DNA of 64,000 nucleotides from CAXXOZ01 sp963676435 (GCA_963676435.2 CAXXOZ010000022.1:1-64000), one strand, 5' to 3'. Shown: positions 24,618 through 34,608, counted from the stretch's first letter. The notes: generated by a model from the letters alone, not told the origin. Numbers and translations are program-made.

Positions 24618-24840
24618 TCCCTTTACATACTTTTTGTACGTAAAGGGACGATATATTCGCGGTTCCACCCATTTTCCTCATTAAATAAGGCACTCTTTTG
24701 ATTATAACGGAATCACCGGACTTGATTAGAGTCACTCAGAGGTAGTCTTCTGAAACAGTCCGGTAAGATGCTCGCACCAATACATCTCTCTCTGAAACCT
24801 TCTTTGTATCATACTCGTCTCTTCAACGTGTTAATATTTC
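24612..24840 (-). ncRNA. T-box riboswitch (Thr) controlling thrS
   Basis: The minus strand carries the hallmark GGGTGGAACCGCG (24670-24658) followed by a terminator stem (24648-24636 with 24630-24618) and T-run. Upstream stem I contains CTACCTCTGAG, in which ACC (24743-24741) is a good Thr specifier codon, and GTGACTC close by. Uncharged tRNA-Thr pairs through its NCCA end with the TGGA bulge and prevents termination. The window's tRNA-Thr has anticodon GGU, which matches ACC. Confidence 0.92.
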
Positions 24841-24846
24841 TCATTA

Positions 24847-24874
24847 ATTATAGCACTTCATTATTTTTTGTCAA
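24847..24874 (-). promoter_or_regulatory. Promoter of the thrS T-box leader
   Basis: Minus strand: TTGACA (24874-24869), 16-base spacer, TATAAT (24852-24847). The -35 lies in the last codons of the upstream gene. Confidence 0.75.
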
Positions 24875-25388
24875 TGTTGTTATAAACATAATTTTTAACT
24901 ATTCCATAATTTTCATTAAGACAGAATAGCCCAATGGTATCGCCAAACCCACCATAAATCATAATACATTTTTGATTATCAAGATATTTTACTTTTCTAA
25001 CTCTTTTCCACGGAACAAATAATTCTGTTCTTGCAGCGGACAGCATTCCTGCTCCCATAGCTGTAGGATTCCCAGCCGCAGCTCCTAGTATTACTGCTGC
25101 AGTAGCTATAGCTTCAGCTTTTTTCTTTTGAGACTTTTGATTTGCACAATAAATCCCTTTCTTATTCAGTCGAAAAGTAACATCATAAGTTCCCCTATAT
25201 ACAATAGCTACCACTAAAAAAGTAATTCCAATTAGCAAACCTACCAGTATTAACCCATAGTAAGCCTTAAATACTGCAAGAAATATTATTAGAAGACCAA
25301 AAGGTATTCCAAAAGCAATGCCTAGGTGCTTCATTATTTGCTGACTTTTCAAAATCGGTACTCTTTTTTCCCACTTTAACTCTTCCAC
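24861..25388 (-). CDS. Small membrane protein with C-terminal PH-like domain, unknown function
   Basis: 175 residues starting with GTG at 25388 (AAGGGAGA 6 bases upstream). Two adjacent membrane segments (about 21-68: IAFGIPFGLLIIFLAVF and LILVGLLIGITFLVVAIVY) are followed by a domain with FRLNKKGIYC, an Ala/Gly-rich stretch (AIATAAVILGAAAGNPTAMG) and PWKRVRKVKYLDNQKCIMIY, the strand pattern of bacterial PH-like (YcxB/YdbT-type) domains. I do not recognise a specific family. It lies alone between the thrS leader and the MFS gene, whose terminator precedes it. Confidence 0.6.
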   Translation of the reverse strand: MEELKWEKRVPILKSQQIMKHLGIAFGIPFGLLIIFLAVFKAYYGLILVGLLIGITFLVVAIVYRGTYDVTFRLNKKGIYCANQKSQKKKAEAIATAAVILGAAAGNPTAMGAGMLSAARTELFVPWKRVRKVKYLDNQKCIMIYGGFGDTIGLFCLNENYGIVKNYVYNNIDKK

Positions 25389-25440
25389 TTTTTTTCTCCC
25401 TTATGTAATGCAATAATAAATAATATATCATAAAAACATT

Positions 25441-25471
25441 AAAAAAAACAGGTCATATTTCAGACCTGTTT
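25441..25471 (-). terminator. Terminator of the MFS transporter gene
   Basis: Minus strand: 9-bp stem AAACAGGTC/GACCTGTTT, 8-base loop, followed by further T. Confidence 0.85.
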
Positions 25472-25483
25472 TAAGTTTATAAT

Positions 25484-26671
25484 TTAGCTGGCATGTTCTG
25501 GTACTACTGTTTTACTCTTAGTAGCAATGTTTACTACAATCATAATCAAACAAAATACAATCATACCGATTGTTCCATAAAGGAAAGGCATTCTACCAAC
25601 ACCATTTGTTCCAAAAATATTAAATACTATAGGCTGAATAAATCCTCCAATACCCATTGCAAAATATGCTAATGAAACTGCTTTTGGTGATGCTGTATAG
25701 GATGTCATACATGTTACTTTCGTCATTGTTGCAGGCACAATCATTCCCATTCCAAGTCCTGTGAAAACAACACCTACAACATATAAAGGTAGTCCTGTTG
25801 CAATATAACAAACATATAATCCTATTGCACCAAGCGCAAATGATAATGGTAAAAGCGCAAATTTAAATATTCTAAACATTGGTCCATGTAAAACAGAAAC
25901 TACAAAAGATCCCACTGTTATCATTGAAAATACTGCTCCTATCTGAGCTGGAACTGCCATTCCTTCGCCTAGCAATACTATTGCTCCGTTTGTTGGCATA
26001 ATATACCAGAATAAGAAGAAGAATCCAAATATTATACCTACCAGGTATATTCCCCAGTTAAGTTTTTTATCAACATGTTTCTCTTTAACTTCCATAGCAA
26101 CTTTTTCCTGTCGCTTTGGTTCTGGTAAAAATATTGCCCATATAATAACAAATATTATTGATATTCCATATGTTAAGAATGTGTATGTCCAGTTAATTCC
26201 TGCAAGATATCCACCTATCATTTGGAATATTACTCCACTAATACCTACAGTTGCAGAAACAAAACCTGTCATTGTACGTCTTTCTTTTCCTTCAAAGAAG
26301 TCAACAACTAAATCTACTGAAAGTGGGAATGAGATACCTGATGCGATACCTACTAATGCTCTTAAGAACAATATAATCCAAATATTTCCATGTAAGAAAA
26401 ACGGACCCACACCACCGATTAAAAACAAGGTAGCTGAGATTGCAAGTAGTGTTCTCTTTTTTACACCCAGTAATATTAATTTTGCATATAGGATTGGAAC
26501 TATTGCTATGAACAGTGACGGAACTGATGCAATCATTTGAATTAATGATTGAGGAACCGTAGGCATAGCCATTGAAATTGATGCTAACGCTGGAGTCGCT
26601 GCTCCTTGCCCCGCATCTGATAAAGCTGTACAAATAATTGCAAGTTTTATAAGATTTCGATTAATTTTCAT
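25484..26671 (-). CDS. Major facilitator superfamily transporter
   Basis: 395 residues with about twelve hydrophobic helices in two halves. The loop after helix 2 and the region RALVGIASGISFPLSVDLVVDFFEGKERRT correspond to the MFS motif area, with EPKRQEK at the central cytoplasmic loop. Gly/Pro-rich helices (GLGMGMIVPATMTKV) occur in the second half. The substrate cannot be told; the general shape is that of CynX/NarK-like or drug/metabolite carriers. Ribosome site GAGGTGA 4 bases before the ATG. Single-gene unit with its own terminator. Confidence 0.88.
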   Translation of the reverse strand: MKINRNLIKLAIICTALSDAGQGAATPALASISMAMPTVPQSLIQMIASVPSLFIAIVPILYAKLILLGVKKRTLLAISATLFLIGGVGPFFLHGNIWIILFLRALVGIASGISFPLSVDLVVDFFEGKERRTMTGFVSATVGISGVIFQMIGGYLAGINWTYTFLTYGISIIFVIIWAIFLPEPKRQEKVAMEVKEKHVDKKLNWGIYLVGIIFGFFFLFWYIMPTNGAIVLLGEGMAVPAQIGAVFSMITVGSFVVSVLHGPMFRIFKFALLPLSFALGAIGLYVCYIATGLPLYVVGVVFTGLGMGMIVPATMTKVTCMTSYTASPKAVSLAYFAMGIGGFIQPIVFNIFGTNGVGRMPFLYGTIGMIVFCLIMIVVNIATKSKTVVPEHAS

Positions 26672-26792
26672 ACTTCACCTCGTTAAAATTTTCCTTAATT
26701 TTTCGTAAAACAAATAAAGCCTTTTTTTAATAAAAACCTGAGTTTGTCTTCTATTAATTTAAATTTGTAACGAATCTAACTTCATATTAGCA

Positions 26793-26817
26793 CAAAAAAA
26801 CGCTCTTGACGAGCGTT
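26793..26817 (-). terminator. Terminator of the nifJ operon
   Basis: Stem AACGCTC/GAGCGTT (26799-26805 with 26811-26817), 5-base loop, followed on the minus strand by a run of T. It sits 7 bases after the GIY-YIG gene. Confidence 0.85.
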
Positions 26818-26823
26818 AAATTT

Positions 26824-27168
26824 TTAATTATCTTTTTTCAATATTCTGTTTAAAGAAATATCCGGAATATATTTATAAGAAATGTCTTCTAGATGATTAG
26901 CATATCTACCCATAAGCTTTTCTGGGTTTTCAATCAAATCTATTTTTTGGCTTTTTCTTAATTTTTTTATTGCTGCTTCTAGTTTACAAGCACTAGAAAC
27001 CGTCTCACTTTCCCAGACAGCTTCTATGCTTAAAATCTCTCTTGATCTAGTATACTTAGCACATTTTGAAGTTTTATAAAAATGATCCTTCATTCTGGTT
27101 TCCAATGAAACACATGCTCCCGTATATAAACTATTATCACTACATTTTAAAATATATGTATATGCCAT
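26824..27168 (-). CDS. GIY-YIG domain protein (UPF0213/YhbQ-like)
   Basis: 114 residues. The GIY-YIG signature appears as YTYILKCSDNSLYTG (residues 3-17), followed by the conserved Arg in LETRMKDH and the metal-binding Glu in ACKLEAAIKKL, so the catalytic set seems complete. These single-domain proteins are housekeeping nucleases of unclear role, possibly in DNA repair. A 30-residue tail follows the domain. It is the last gene of the nifJ operon, 12 bases after the preceding gene, and is followed by a terminator. Confidence 0.9.
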   Translation of the reverse strand: MAYTYILKCSDNSLYTGACVSLETRMKDHFYKTSKCAKYTRSREILSIEAVWESETVSSACKLEAAIKKLRKSQKIDLIENPEKLMGRYANHLEDISYKYIPDISLNRILKKDN

Positions 27169-27180
27169 TTATTCACCTAA

Positions 27181-28260
27181 TCAGCTTTTATTCTGACAAT
27201 ATGAAAGATACCATTTCCCATTCTCTTTTATAAATACCCATGTAGCATCTGCATACTGATTATCATCCTTATATGCATCTGAAATAAATGAAACATCCAG
27301 TTTGTAATATATATCACATGTAAAACAGTCTTCAGAATATCTCACAAAATTTGAAATTTCTTTGCTTGAAAAATAATATCCTGTTACTTTTGAGTTTAAG
27401 TAAAAAGCTGTAACTGTAAGAGAAATATCTTCGGCTAGCTGTGAATTTGGTAAAAGGTAATTAGTAAGTCCTGTTCCTTTATTAATAAAATAAACTCCAT
27501 ATGCTTCAATTACATCTTCAACATGTCCCTCTACAGATGCTATAAAGTCATCATCTGCACCATAGCCAACAGAATATGTTCCCTGACCTGAAAATACTTC
27601 CAGACTATTTCCTTGAGCATCTTTCGCTGTTACTTCTGGCTCTTCTAACAGTCCCTTTATATTGTAGATTGCTGTTGACGGTATTTCATCTAAGAATTCT
27701 TCAACATCCTCTAAAATCTCTGGCGTTCCTGATTCCTGGGTTATATACTGTTCTCCCACTTCTATTCCATTCACCATAATCACGGTGCCTTCTGGAGCAG
27801 ATATATCTACATCTAATGTATCAGGAATGTATTCAGTAAAATAAACATATTCGACTTTCCATTTATCAAATCCAATTTTTGATTCTTCCTTACCCATAGT
27901 GATTCTTGCAACTGTCATACCATCTGCAAGAACATCATAAACAGGTTCACTTTCCCTATAATCAACATCTTCTCTATAGGTAATTTCTTTGTCTTTAATA
28001 AGTTCTTTGTACTCATCCATAACTAAATCAATCGAATCAAAACTAGTATCTTCAGAAATATAATCGCTTAAAAAGTCTTCGATATTTTCAGTTGTAAAAT
28101 TTGATTGCAATTCTTTCATTGTGTTTGCAGGCATACTTTTTTCATATGAAGAAATGAAACTATAAAACCATATGAAACCAATAATTAATAATATTAATGC
28201 AACAACAAGATATATTATCATCCCTCTTTTAAATCTGGATAAACTTTTAAATTTTTTCAT
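27181..28260 (-). CDS. Membrane-anchored extracytoplasmic protein, unknown function
   Basis: 359 residues: basic N-terminus (MKKFKSLSRFKRG), one membrane helix (about 14-37) and a large outer domain rich in Asp/Glu. A PEGTVIMVNGIEVGEQYI segment near residue 170 resembles the PEGA/TcaA-type ligand-binding modules of Gram-positive surface proteins, and the C-terminal part (WVFIKENGKWYLSYCQ) an NTF2-like fold; both are tentative. It lies between the phosphodiester glycosidase-like gene and the GIY-YIG gene, 14 bases after the former with GGGAGGGG as ribosome site. Probable role at the cell envelope. Confidence 0.6.
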   Translation of the reverse strand: MKKFKSLSRFKRGMIIYLVVALILLIIGFIWFYSFISSYEKSMPANTMKELQSNFTTENIEDFLSDYISEDTSFDSIDLVMDEYKELIKDKEITYREDVDYRESEPVYDVLADGMTVARITMGKEESKIGFDKWKVEYVYFTEYIPDTLDVDISAPEGTVIMVNGIEVGEQYITQESGTPEILEDVEEFLDEIPSTAIYNIKGLLEEPEVTAKDAQGNSLEVFSGQGTYSVGYGADDDFIASVEGHVEDVIEAYGVYFINKGTGLTNYLLPNSQLAEDISLTVTAFYLNSKVTGYYFSSKEISNFVRYSEDCFTCDIYYKLDVSFISDAYKDDNQYADATWVFIKENGKWYLSYCQNKS

Positions 28261-28274
28261 ATTTTGTCCCCTCC

Positions 28275-29282
28275 CTATTTAACCAAAAATGCTGTTGGGC
28301 ATCTTCTTGGTCCGGTTGGAGAATAAGGATTGTTTTGAATAATTCCTTCATAAACCATTTGTGTAGAAGTTCCCCCATCCATAGCAGCTGCATTAACAGC
28401 ACCATATTCAAGCATTATATAAGCTAATTCTTTAAATGTTGCTCCTAGGGAGTTTGCCTGACGTCCATCAACTACAAGTAACAATACTGCTCCATCAGCT
28501 CTTTGACCTATAGCAGTTCTTGGGTTTTTCCCTCCACCATAAACACTTGTGTCAGGAACAGTTAGAGCTTCACCATCCAAAACTAAAAACGGGCCTGTTT
28601 CATATTTAACATGAACACAATCTCTCATCCCCATTTCAAGGGCTTCAGCTACTGACATCTTACCAATAACGAAAACATTGTCGTTAGTAAATCCAGAAAG
28701 ATTGTAAACTGTATTAAGGTTACCATATACATGTTCACCGTTTGATATAACTCCACCTACTGGCATCGCTGTATATGAATAGCTTCCCATGTCAACAAAC
28801 TCTCCACCATTGACACCACCAACTGCATCATATTTATCTGCTAGCTCTGAAACAACCATCCCATTTCCTTCATAAAAAGTTGGAACCGTTCCTACAAAAA
28901 CCCTTGAAGGATCTTTAACTATCATCAGTTTCCCTTTATAAGTTCCACCTGAAATATCAATTATTTCAATATCCTGGGAATCTTCATCTTCATCGACTGT
29001 AATTAAAGTTGTATCAGACACAGTTCCTTCTTCAACTTCTGACATTGTGTTTGAATTTAATATAGCTTCTACTTCCTCATCTGAGAGGAATATATCTGCT
29101 AAAAAGCCTATTGCACTTGTCTCATTAACAGAACTTACAAATAGAACTTTTGCTGTATCAGAGGGACCTTTAACTAGAATAAATATCATAGCTAAAAGTG
29201 CAATAACTATAATTGCTATTGTAGTTCCAACAACAATTAGGAATTTACCCAACCCCCTAAGTATAGATTTCATCTTTTTCAT
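28275..29282 (-). CDS. Phosphodiester glycosidase (NAGPA-domain) family membrane protein
   Basis: 335 residues with one N-terminal membrane helix (about 14-36) and an extracytoplasmic NAGPA domain: GGVNGGEFVDMGSYSYTAMP, NPRTAIGQRADGAVLLLVVD, then GAVNAAAMDGGTSTQMVYEG, all hallmark stretches of this family. Relatives act on phosphodiester-linked sugars in polysaccharide or teichoic-acid turnover. It is 26 bases after nifJ with CGGAGG 5 bases before the ATG. Its association with the next membrane-anchored protein suggests a cell-wall function unrelated to nifJ. Confidence 0.88.
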   Translation of the reverse strand: MKKMKSILRGLGKFLIVVGTTIAIIVIALLAMIFILVKGPSDTAKVLFVSSVNETSAIGFLADIFLSDEEVEAILNSNTMSEVEEGTVSDTTLITVDEDEDSQDIEIIDISGGTYKGKLMIVKDPSRVFVGTVPTFYEGNGMVVSELADKYDAVGGVNGGEFVDMGSYSYTAMPVGGVISNGEHVYGNLNTVYNLSGFTNDNVFVIGKMSVAEALEMGMRDCVHVKYETGPFLVLDGEALTVPDTSVYGGGKNPRTAIGQRADGAVLLLVVDGRQANSLGATFKELAYIMLEYGAVNAAAMDGGTSTQMVYEGIIQNNPYSPTGPRRCPTAFLVK

Positions 29283-29308
29283 TTTTGCCTCCGTATAATT
29301 TTATACAA

Positions 29309-32300
29309 TTACTGATTCTTTTCCATTTCTTTGTACTTTTTATATTTCTTAATAGAAATTTCCTTACCCTTTTGGAAAAGTTCTTTTGCATTATCCGGAA
29401 ATGTTCTATATAAAGATTCGTATCTGACCTCACCTCTTAAAAAGTCTTCAAACTCTATGATTGGTTCTTTTGAGTCAAGAGTAAAAGGCTTATCCTTGTC
29501 AGGATTATATCTATACAAGTGCCAATATCCTGATTTAACAGCATCTTTCATTTCTTCCTGAGTTTTACCCATTCCTTTTTTAATTCCATGAGCAATACAT
29601 GGAGTGTAGGCAACAATTACTGAAGGACCTTTATACTCCTGTGCTTCCTTTAACACCTTTATTAAGTGATTTGGGTCTGCCCCCATAGCCACCTGAGCCA
29701 CATAAACATTTTCATATGTCATCATAAGTTCACCCAGATTTTTCTTTGAGCTTTTCTTACCTGCTGCTGCAAAGCCAGCCACAGCTCCAATCGGAGTTGA
29801 TTTAGAAGATTGTCCACCTGTATTTGAATAAACTTCTGTATCAATAATAAATACATTTAAATCTTCTCCTGTAGCAACCACATGATCTAATCCACCATAA
29901 CCAATGTCATATGCCCAGCCATCTCCACCAAACATCCAAAATGTTTTCTTTGAAAGATGCTCTTTATTTTTAAGTATTTCATTTTTTATTTCTTGCGCCT
30001 TACCTGATAGCACTTCTTTGTTTAATTCTTCTACCAAAGTCTTTCCTGTAGCGTCTGAAAGCTCAAAATCATCATAAGCATCTATCCAAGATTTTAATGT
30101 AGATTTAAGATTGTCATTAATATCTTCATCTAGAAGACTTTCAACTCGTTTTTTCTCTGACTCTCTTTGATGCCTTACAGATAACATCATTCCTAAACTA
30201 AACTCTGCATTATTTTCAAATAGAGAATTTGACCATGCCGGTCCTCTTCCTTCTTTGTTTTTTGTATAAGGAATTCCTGGCATCGCTGCTCCCCATGCCT
30301 GGGAACAGCCTGTAGCATTTGCCCAGTAAGCTCTATCCCCAAATAGCTGCGTAATTATTTTTGCATATGGTGTCTCTCCACATCCTGCACATGCAGCTGA
30401 AAATTCAATTAGTGGTTGTTTAAACTGGCTTCCTTTAATCGAATATTTATTATAAACATCATTTTTTTCTGTGATTTTCAATCCATATTCCCAGTTGCTT
30501 TCAGACACTGATTCATCTATATGAACCATCTTAAGAGCATCAGATGGGCAGGCATTTATACAGCCTTTACATCCAGTACAATCTCTTGCACTTATTTGAA
30601 GTGAATATTTATACTCATCAACATCTTTACCTTTTGCATTTGCAAGAATAAAGCCTTCTGGAGCTGCATTAACTTCCTCTTCTGAAAGAAGATATGGTCT
30701 TATTACTCCATGAGGACAAACATATGAACACATATTACATTGAACACATTTTCCGGCATCCCACAACGGAACATATTGGGAATTTGCTCTTTTTTCATAT
30801 GCTGTTAAACCTAACTCTATGCTTCCGTCTTCATAGTTTTTAAATGCACTAACTGGAAGGTCATCACCTTTTCCAGCATTTAATGGTTCCAAGATATTTT
30901 TTATTACTGCTGGTATATTTTCATCTTCTGCTTTTTCTAAATCAACAGCATCTTTCCATGAGTCAGGAATTTCTATTTTCACAAGCGCTTCTATACCTGC
31001 ATCAATAGACATTAAGTTTTTGTTTACTACATCCTCACCTTTTGAAAAATATGTTTTTCTTGCGGCTTCTTTCATAAGTAAAACAGATTCCTCAATAGGA
31101 ATTACTGGTACAAGTTTAAAAAATGCTGCTTGTAAAACTAGGTTAAATCTTCCTGGCATACCATTTTTTACTGCTATACCGTCTGCATCAATTATATATA
31201 AATTAATATTTTTTTCGACAATTTTTCTTTTAACATCTGCTGTCAATACTTTATCTAACTGTTCTGGTTTCCAATCACAGTTTATAAGTAAAGTTCCATT
31301 ATCCTTAATTTCACTTAAAATATCATACTTTTCCATGTAAGTCTGTTTGTGAACTGCCACAAAATCAGCCATTTTTACATAATAAGTTGATAAAATTGGT
31401 TTTGATGAAAATCTTAAATGAGACTTTGTTAAACCAAAAGATTTTTTTGCATCATACTCAAAATAAGCCTGTGCATAATTATCAGTATTATCACTAATGA
31501 TTTTTACAGTATCTTTATTTGCTCCAACTGTCCCATCAGAACCAAGACCCCAGAATTTACAGCATATTGTATCATCACCTGTTGGGTATAACGGTTCTCC
31601 TACATGTAAAGAAAGATTTGTAACATCATCATTTATACCAACAGTAAAGTTTGTTTTTGAGTTTTTCAATTTCAAGTTTTCATATACAGCTCTAATCTGT
31701 GCAGGATCTGTATCTTTTGATGAAAGACCATATCTTCCACCAATAATTTCAACCTGTCTTCCTGTATTAGTAAAAGCAGTACAAACATCCTGAAATAAAG
31801 GTTCTCCCGCACTACCCATTTCTTTACATCTATCTAATACCGCTATCTTCTTAACAGATTTTGGTATAGCTTCTAAAAATTTCTCTGTTGCAAAAGGTCT
31901 ATATAAAAACACCTGTAAAAACCCAAGTTTTTCACCATTTGCATTTAAGTAGTCTATGGTTTCACATATAGTTGGGCTTACTGATCCCATTGCAACCACA
32001 ATATTTTCAGCTTCAGGATCACCATGGTATTTAAATAATTTATAATCCCTTCCTGTAATACTGCTGATTTTTTCCATATAATCTTCAACAATCCCAGGTA
32101 TAGCATCATAAAAACCATTATTTGCCTCTCTTACCTGAAAATAAATATCCGGATTTTGAACTGTACTTCTTAGCATTGGTCTTTCTGGGTTCAATGCATT
32201 AGAACGGAAGTCCTCTAAAGCTTCATAATCTAAAAGCTTACCGAACTCTTCATATTCTATCGCTTCAATTTTTTGTATTTCATGGGAAGTTCTAAATCCA

Positions 32301-32818
32301 TCAAAGAAATGCATAAAAGGTACTCTTCCTTTTATAGCAGCAAGATGAGCGATTCCCGCTAAATCCATTACTTCTTGAACACTACCAGATGCCAGCATTC
32401 CAAAACCTGTATTTCTGCAGCTCATCACATCAGAATGATCTCCGAAAATTGAAAAAGCATGTGTTCCAAGTGTTCGTGCTGCCACATGCAACACACCTGG
32501 ATGCCTTTGTCCTGATATTCTATGCATCGTAGGAATCATTAACATTAATCCCTGTGACGATGTATAGCTTGTAGATAACGCTCCTGTTTCAAGAGCTCCA
32601 TGTACAGCTGCTGCCGCTCCGGCCTCAGACTGCATTTCAACTAGTTCAACAACATTTCCAAATAAGTTTTTTCTTCCCCCGCTAGCCCATACGTCAGTCT
32701 TTTCTGCCATTGGTGACGATGGTGTTATTGGGTATATAGCAGCTATCTCAGTAAACGCATAAGCAACATAAGCCGCTGCATCGTTTCCGTCCATTGTATA
32801 TACTGTTCTTTTTTTCAT
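29309..32818 (-). CDS. nifJ: Pyruvate:ferredoxin (flavodoxin) oxidoreductase
   Basis: 1169 residues, full length for the single-chain enzyme, from the ATG at 32818 (GAGGAG 10 bases upstream). It converts pyruvate and CoA to acetyl-CoA and CO2, reducing ferredoxin; this is the central step of clostridial fermentation. Order: domain I with AIYPITPSSPMAE; CoA/gamma domains; two [4Fe-4S] motifs CVQCNMCSYVCPHG and CTGCKGCINACPSDA; a further Cys in CAGCGETPYA; and the TPP domain with GGDGWAYDIGYGGLDHV. All cluster Cys are present. It leads the operon down to 26824. Its own promoter lies between it and the insertion sequence. Confidence 0.97.
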   Translation of the reverse strand: MKKRTVYTMDGNDAAAYVAYAFTEIAAIYPITPSSPMAEKTDVWASGGRKNLFGNVVELVEMQSEAGAAAAVHGALETGALSTSYTSSQGLMLMIPTMHRISGQRHPGVLHVAARTLGTHAFSIFGDHSDVMSCRNTGFGMLASGSVQEVMDLAGIAHLAAIKGRVPFMHFFDGFRTSHEIQKIEAIEYEEFGKLLDYEALEDFRSNALNPERPMLRSTVQNPDIYFQVREANNGFYDAIPGIVEDYMEKISSITGRDYKLFKYHGDPEAENIVVAMGSVSPTICETIDYLNANGEKLGFLQVFLYRPFATEKFLEAIPKSVKKIAVLDRCKEMGSAGEPLFQDVCTAFTNTGRQVEIIGGRYGLSSKDTDPAQIRAVYENLKLKNSKTNFTVGINDDVTNLSLHVGEPLYPTGDDTICCKFWGLGSDGTVGANKDTVKIISDNTDNYAQAYFEYDAKKSFGLTKSHLRFSSKPILSTYYVKMADFVAVHKQTYMEKYDILSEIKDNGTLLINCDWKPEQLDKVLTADVKRKIVEKNINLYIIDADGIAVKNGMPGRFNLVLQAAFFKLVPVIPIEESVLLMKEAARKTYFSKGEDVVNKNLMSIDAGIEALVKIEIPDSWKDAVDLEKAEDENIPAVIKNILEPLNAGKGDDLPVSAFKNYEDGSIELGLTAYEKRANSQYVPLWDAGKCVQCNMCSYVCPHGVIRPYLLSEEEVNAAPEGFILANAKGKDVDEYKYSLQISARDCTGCKGCINACPSDALKMVHIDESVSESNWEYGLKITEKNDVYNKYSIKGSQFKQPLIEFSAACAGCGETPYAKIITQLFGDRAYWANATGCSQAWGAAMPGIPYTKNKEGRGPAWSNSLFENNAEFSLGMMLSVRHQRESEKKRVESLLDEDINDNLKSTLKSWIDAYDDFELSDATGKTLVEELNKEVLSGKAQEIKNEILKNKEHLSKKTFWMFGGDGWAYDIGYGGLDHVVATGEDLNVFIIDTEVYSNTGGQSSKSTPIGAVAGFAAAGKKSSKKNLGELMMTYENVYVAQVAMGADPNHLIKVLKEAQEYKGPSVIVAYTPCIAHGIKKGMGKTQEEMKDAVKSGYWHLYRYNPDKDKPFTLDSKEPIIEFEDFLRGEVRYESLYRTFPDNAKELFQKGKEISIKKYKKYKEMEKNQ

Positions 32819-32854
32819 TAATAAACTCTCCTCAATTGTCATTCACCATCAAGA

Positions 32855-32883
32855 ATTATATCATTATAAACTTATACGGTCAA
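32855..32883 (-). promoter_or_regulatory. nifJ promoter
   Basis: Minus strand: TTGACC (32883-32878), 17-base spacer, TATAAT (32860-32855). The target duplication of the insertion sequence begins 7 bases upstream of the -35, so the promoter is intact. Confidence 0.8.
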
Positions 32884-33028
32884 TCTTTCTAAGGCAATTG
32901 ATAGCGTTAATTTACTTTCGGGAATTAAAGGTTAGAGTTCACCTGTGATAATATTTTTTTAGATTTGCTTTCTTGATTATAATATATTTTTTAATTTTCT
33001 ACCATATTTTTTTGCTTTGATATTTTAT

Positions 33029-33095
33029 GTATGGATAATACAGAACTCAAGGATTTCCTTTGGCTTCGTCCTTGACTTCTGTATTATTTCCATAC
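33029..33095. other. Long hairpin downstream of the ISLre2 transposase gene
   Basis: Imperfect stem pairing GTATGGA, TAATACAGAA and TCAAGGA on one side with TCCTTGA, TTCTGTATTA and TCCATAC on the other (33029-33095), with single-base mismatches and a TT bulge. It probably marks the 3' end of the transposase transcript and blocks read-in from outside; no clear T-run. Confidence 0.6.
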
Positions 33096-33128
33096 TATAT
33101 TTTATTTTCAAGCAAAAAAATGTTTTTT

Positions 33129-34604
33129 CTATGCTAAAAATGCCTGGTCTACCAATTGTCTTAACCAACGATGATCAAGTCTCTCTATTCCAGGAAGTTT
33201 TTTATTCATCTGTTCACTGTATTTCCAACCCGAATGTTTTTTCTTTAATTCTTTTATTAGTTTCTCTTTTTCTTTACGCCTTTCTTCCGATTTTTCTTTT
33301 TTCTTTTGGTAACGCAAAATATCTATAACTTTACCACCGTTAAAATAATATGCTCTAAATCCTGACATCTGATGACATCCCCATTCGCTCCATCCCATTG
33401 GACGACTACTCATTCTTGCACTTAGAACATGACTAACCTGTCCTTCAGCACAACATTTCCATATATTTCCAGATTCTTCAACTCTTATTTTTATTCCTTC
33501 CCATTGATTAATAAAATATCTATATGCCTTTTTCACTTCATTATATTTATTTTCATCTACTGTAACATCAAGGATTTTTGAGTATATCTTATTTAGTCTT
33601 TTTTTATCTGCCGTATTTATACATTCCCATATATCACTTTTTACTTCTTCTGAACTATCTAAAAGATGCGTTACAGAGCTATTTATATATTTCATCATGT
33701 GAAACTTATCTAGTACAAAACGACTTTTTGCTAGTATTTCTGTTCCTGCTTTTATCCATGATGCTCCATCTCCAGATATATATATTCTTTCAAGAACTTC
33801 TGTATCATAGTTGTTTTCTATATAATCTCTAACTTGCTCCCATAGTCTAAAATTTTCTTTTTCACCTTTATATACTCCACTAAAAGTCCTTTTACCTGTA
33901 AGTTTATATCTTGGATTTTTGGAAGCTTCACCTGATTCATTTATCACGTCCTCATAAACAACAATAACCTTTGATATAATTGTATTTGTTTTATTTCTTT
34001 TCTTTTCAACATCACCTTTCTTTTTAAAAAACTGTGCTGAAACATGATCTTCATCTGCAACTATATGAAGATTTTTTAGCTTCTTTTTATCTTTTATTTT
34101 AGATTCAGAAATTGAAAGCGCTGTTTCATGTATTAATTCTTTTACCGTCTGTTTGCTTGCTGACTCTGTATTACTTGCAGCCTTTCCGCCTTTTGCATAA
34201 CTTGACTGTACAGCTTCTTCAATTGCTTTTGCTGCTGCTCCAAGAGTTAGTCTTTGGTGACTTTCAATCCCAAGCATCATATCAAGTAGATAAATATATT
34301 TTCCAGTTTTTTTGTCTTCGTAACCTGTTCTTTTAAACCTTAACATTCCAGAAATATCAAGCATTTCTTTTGGTTCATTGCGACGTTCAATACGCCAATG
34401 TTTTTTTCTTGAGATACTCTCGCGAATAGCATCATCAAGTTTTTCATACATTTCGCTTATCCATCTACAGGCTAGGTTATTAAGCCTTTTATTAACTTCT
34501 GCCGAAAGATCGCTAGCATCTTTTTCTCCTGTAAGAATATTTCCTAAAATTTTTTCAATGTCATTAATGTCATTTTTAATAAAATGTAGTATACTTTGGT
34601 ACAT
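33129..34604 (-). CDS. ISLre2-family transposase (UPF0236)
   Basis: 491 residues, the usual length. Recognisable stretches include LRFKRTGYEDKKTGKYIYLL and LLGIESHQRLTLGAA-like (MLGIESHQRLTLGAAAK), VADEDHVSAQF, YISGDGASWIKAGTEIL (Asp of the catalytic site) and a C-terminal SRPMGWSEWGCHQMSGFRAY. It catalyses movement of the surrounding element. ATG at 34604 has AAGGAAGGTG upstream, but that site lies in the arm of an inverted repeat (34609-34617 with 34664-34672), which may limit translation from read-through transcripts. No frame damage seen. Confidence 0.93.
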   Translation of the reverse strand: MYQSILHFIKNDINDIEKILGNILTGEKDASDLSAEVNKRLNNLACRWISEMYEKLDDAIRESISRKKHWRIERRNEPKEMLDISGMLRFKRTGYEDKKTGKYIYLLDMMLGIESHQRLTLGAAAKAIEEAVQSSYAKGGKAASNTESASKQTVKELIHETALSISESKIKDKKKLKNLHIVADEDHVSAQFFKKKGDVEKKRNKTNTIISKVIVVYEDVINESGEASKNPRYKLTGKRTFSGVYKGEKENFRLWEQVRDYIENNYDTEVLERIYISGDGASWIKAGTEILAKSRFVLDKFHMMKYINSSVTHLLDSSEEVKSDIWECINTADKKRLNKIYSKILDVTVDENKYNEVKKAYRYFINQWEGIKIRVEESGNIWKCCAEGQVSHVLSARMSSRPMGWSEWGCHQMSGFRAYYFNGGKVIDILRYQKKKEKSEERRKEKEKLIKELKKKHSGWKYSEQMNKKLPGIERLDHRWLRQLVDQAFLA

Positions 34605-34608
34605 AGAA

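Noticed and set aside
24496..24735. 79-codon minus-strand frame before thrS
   Set aside because: Lies entirely in the T-box leader, including the antiterminator and terminator hairpins.
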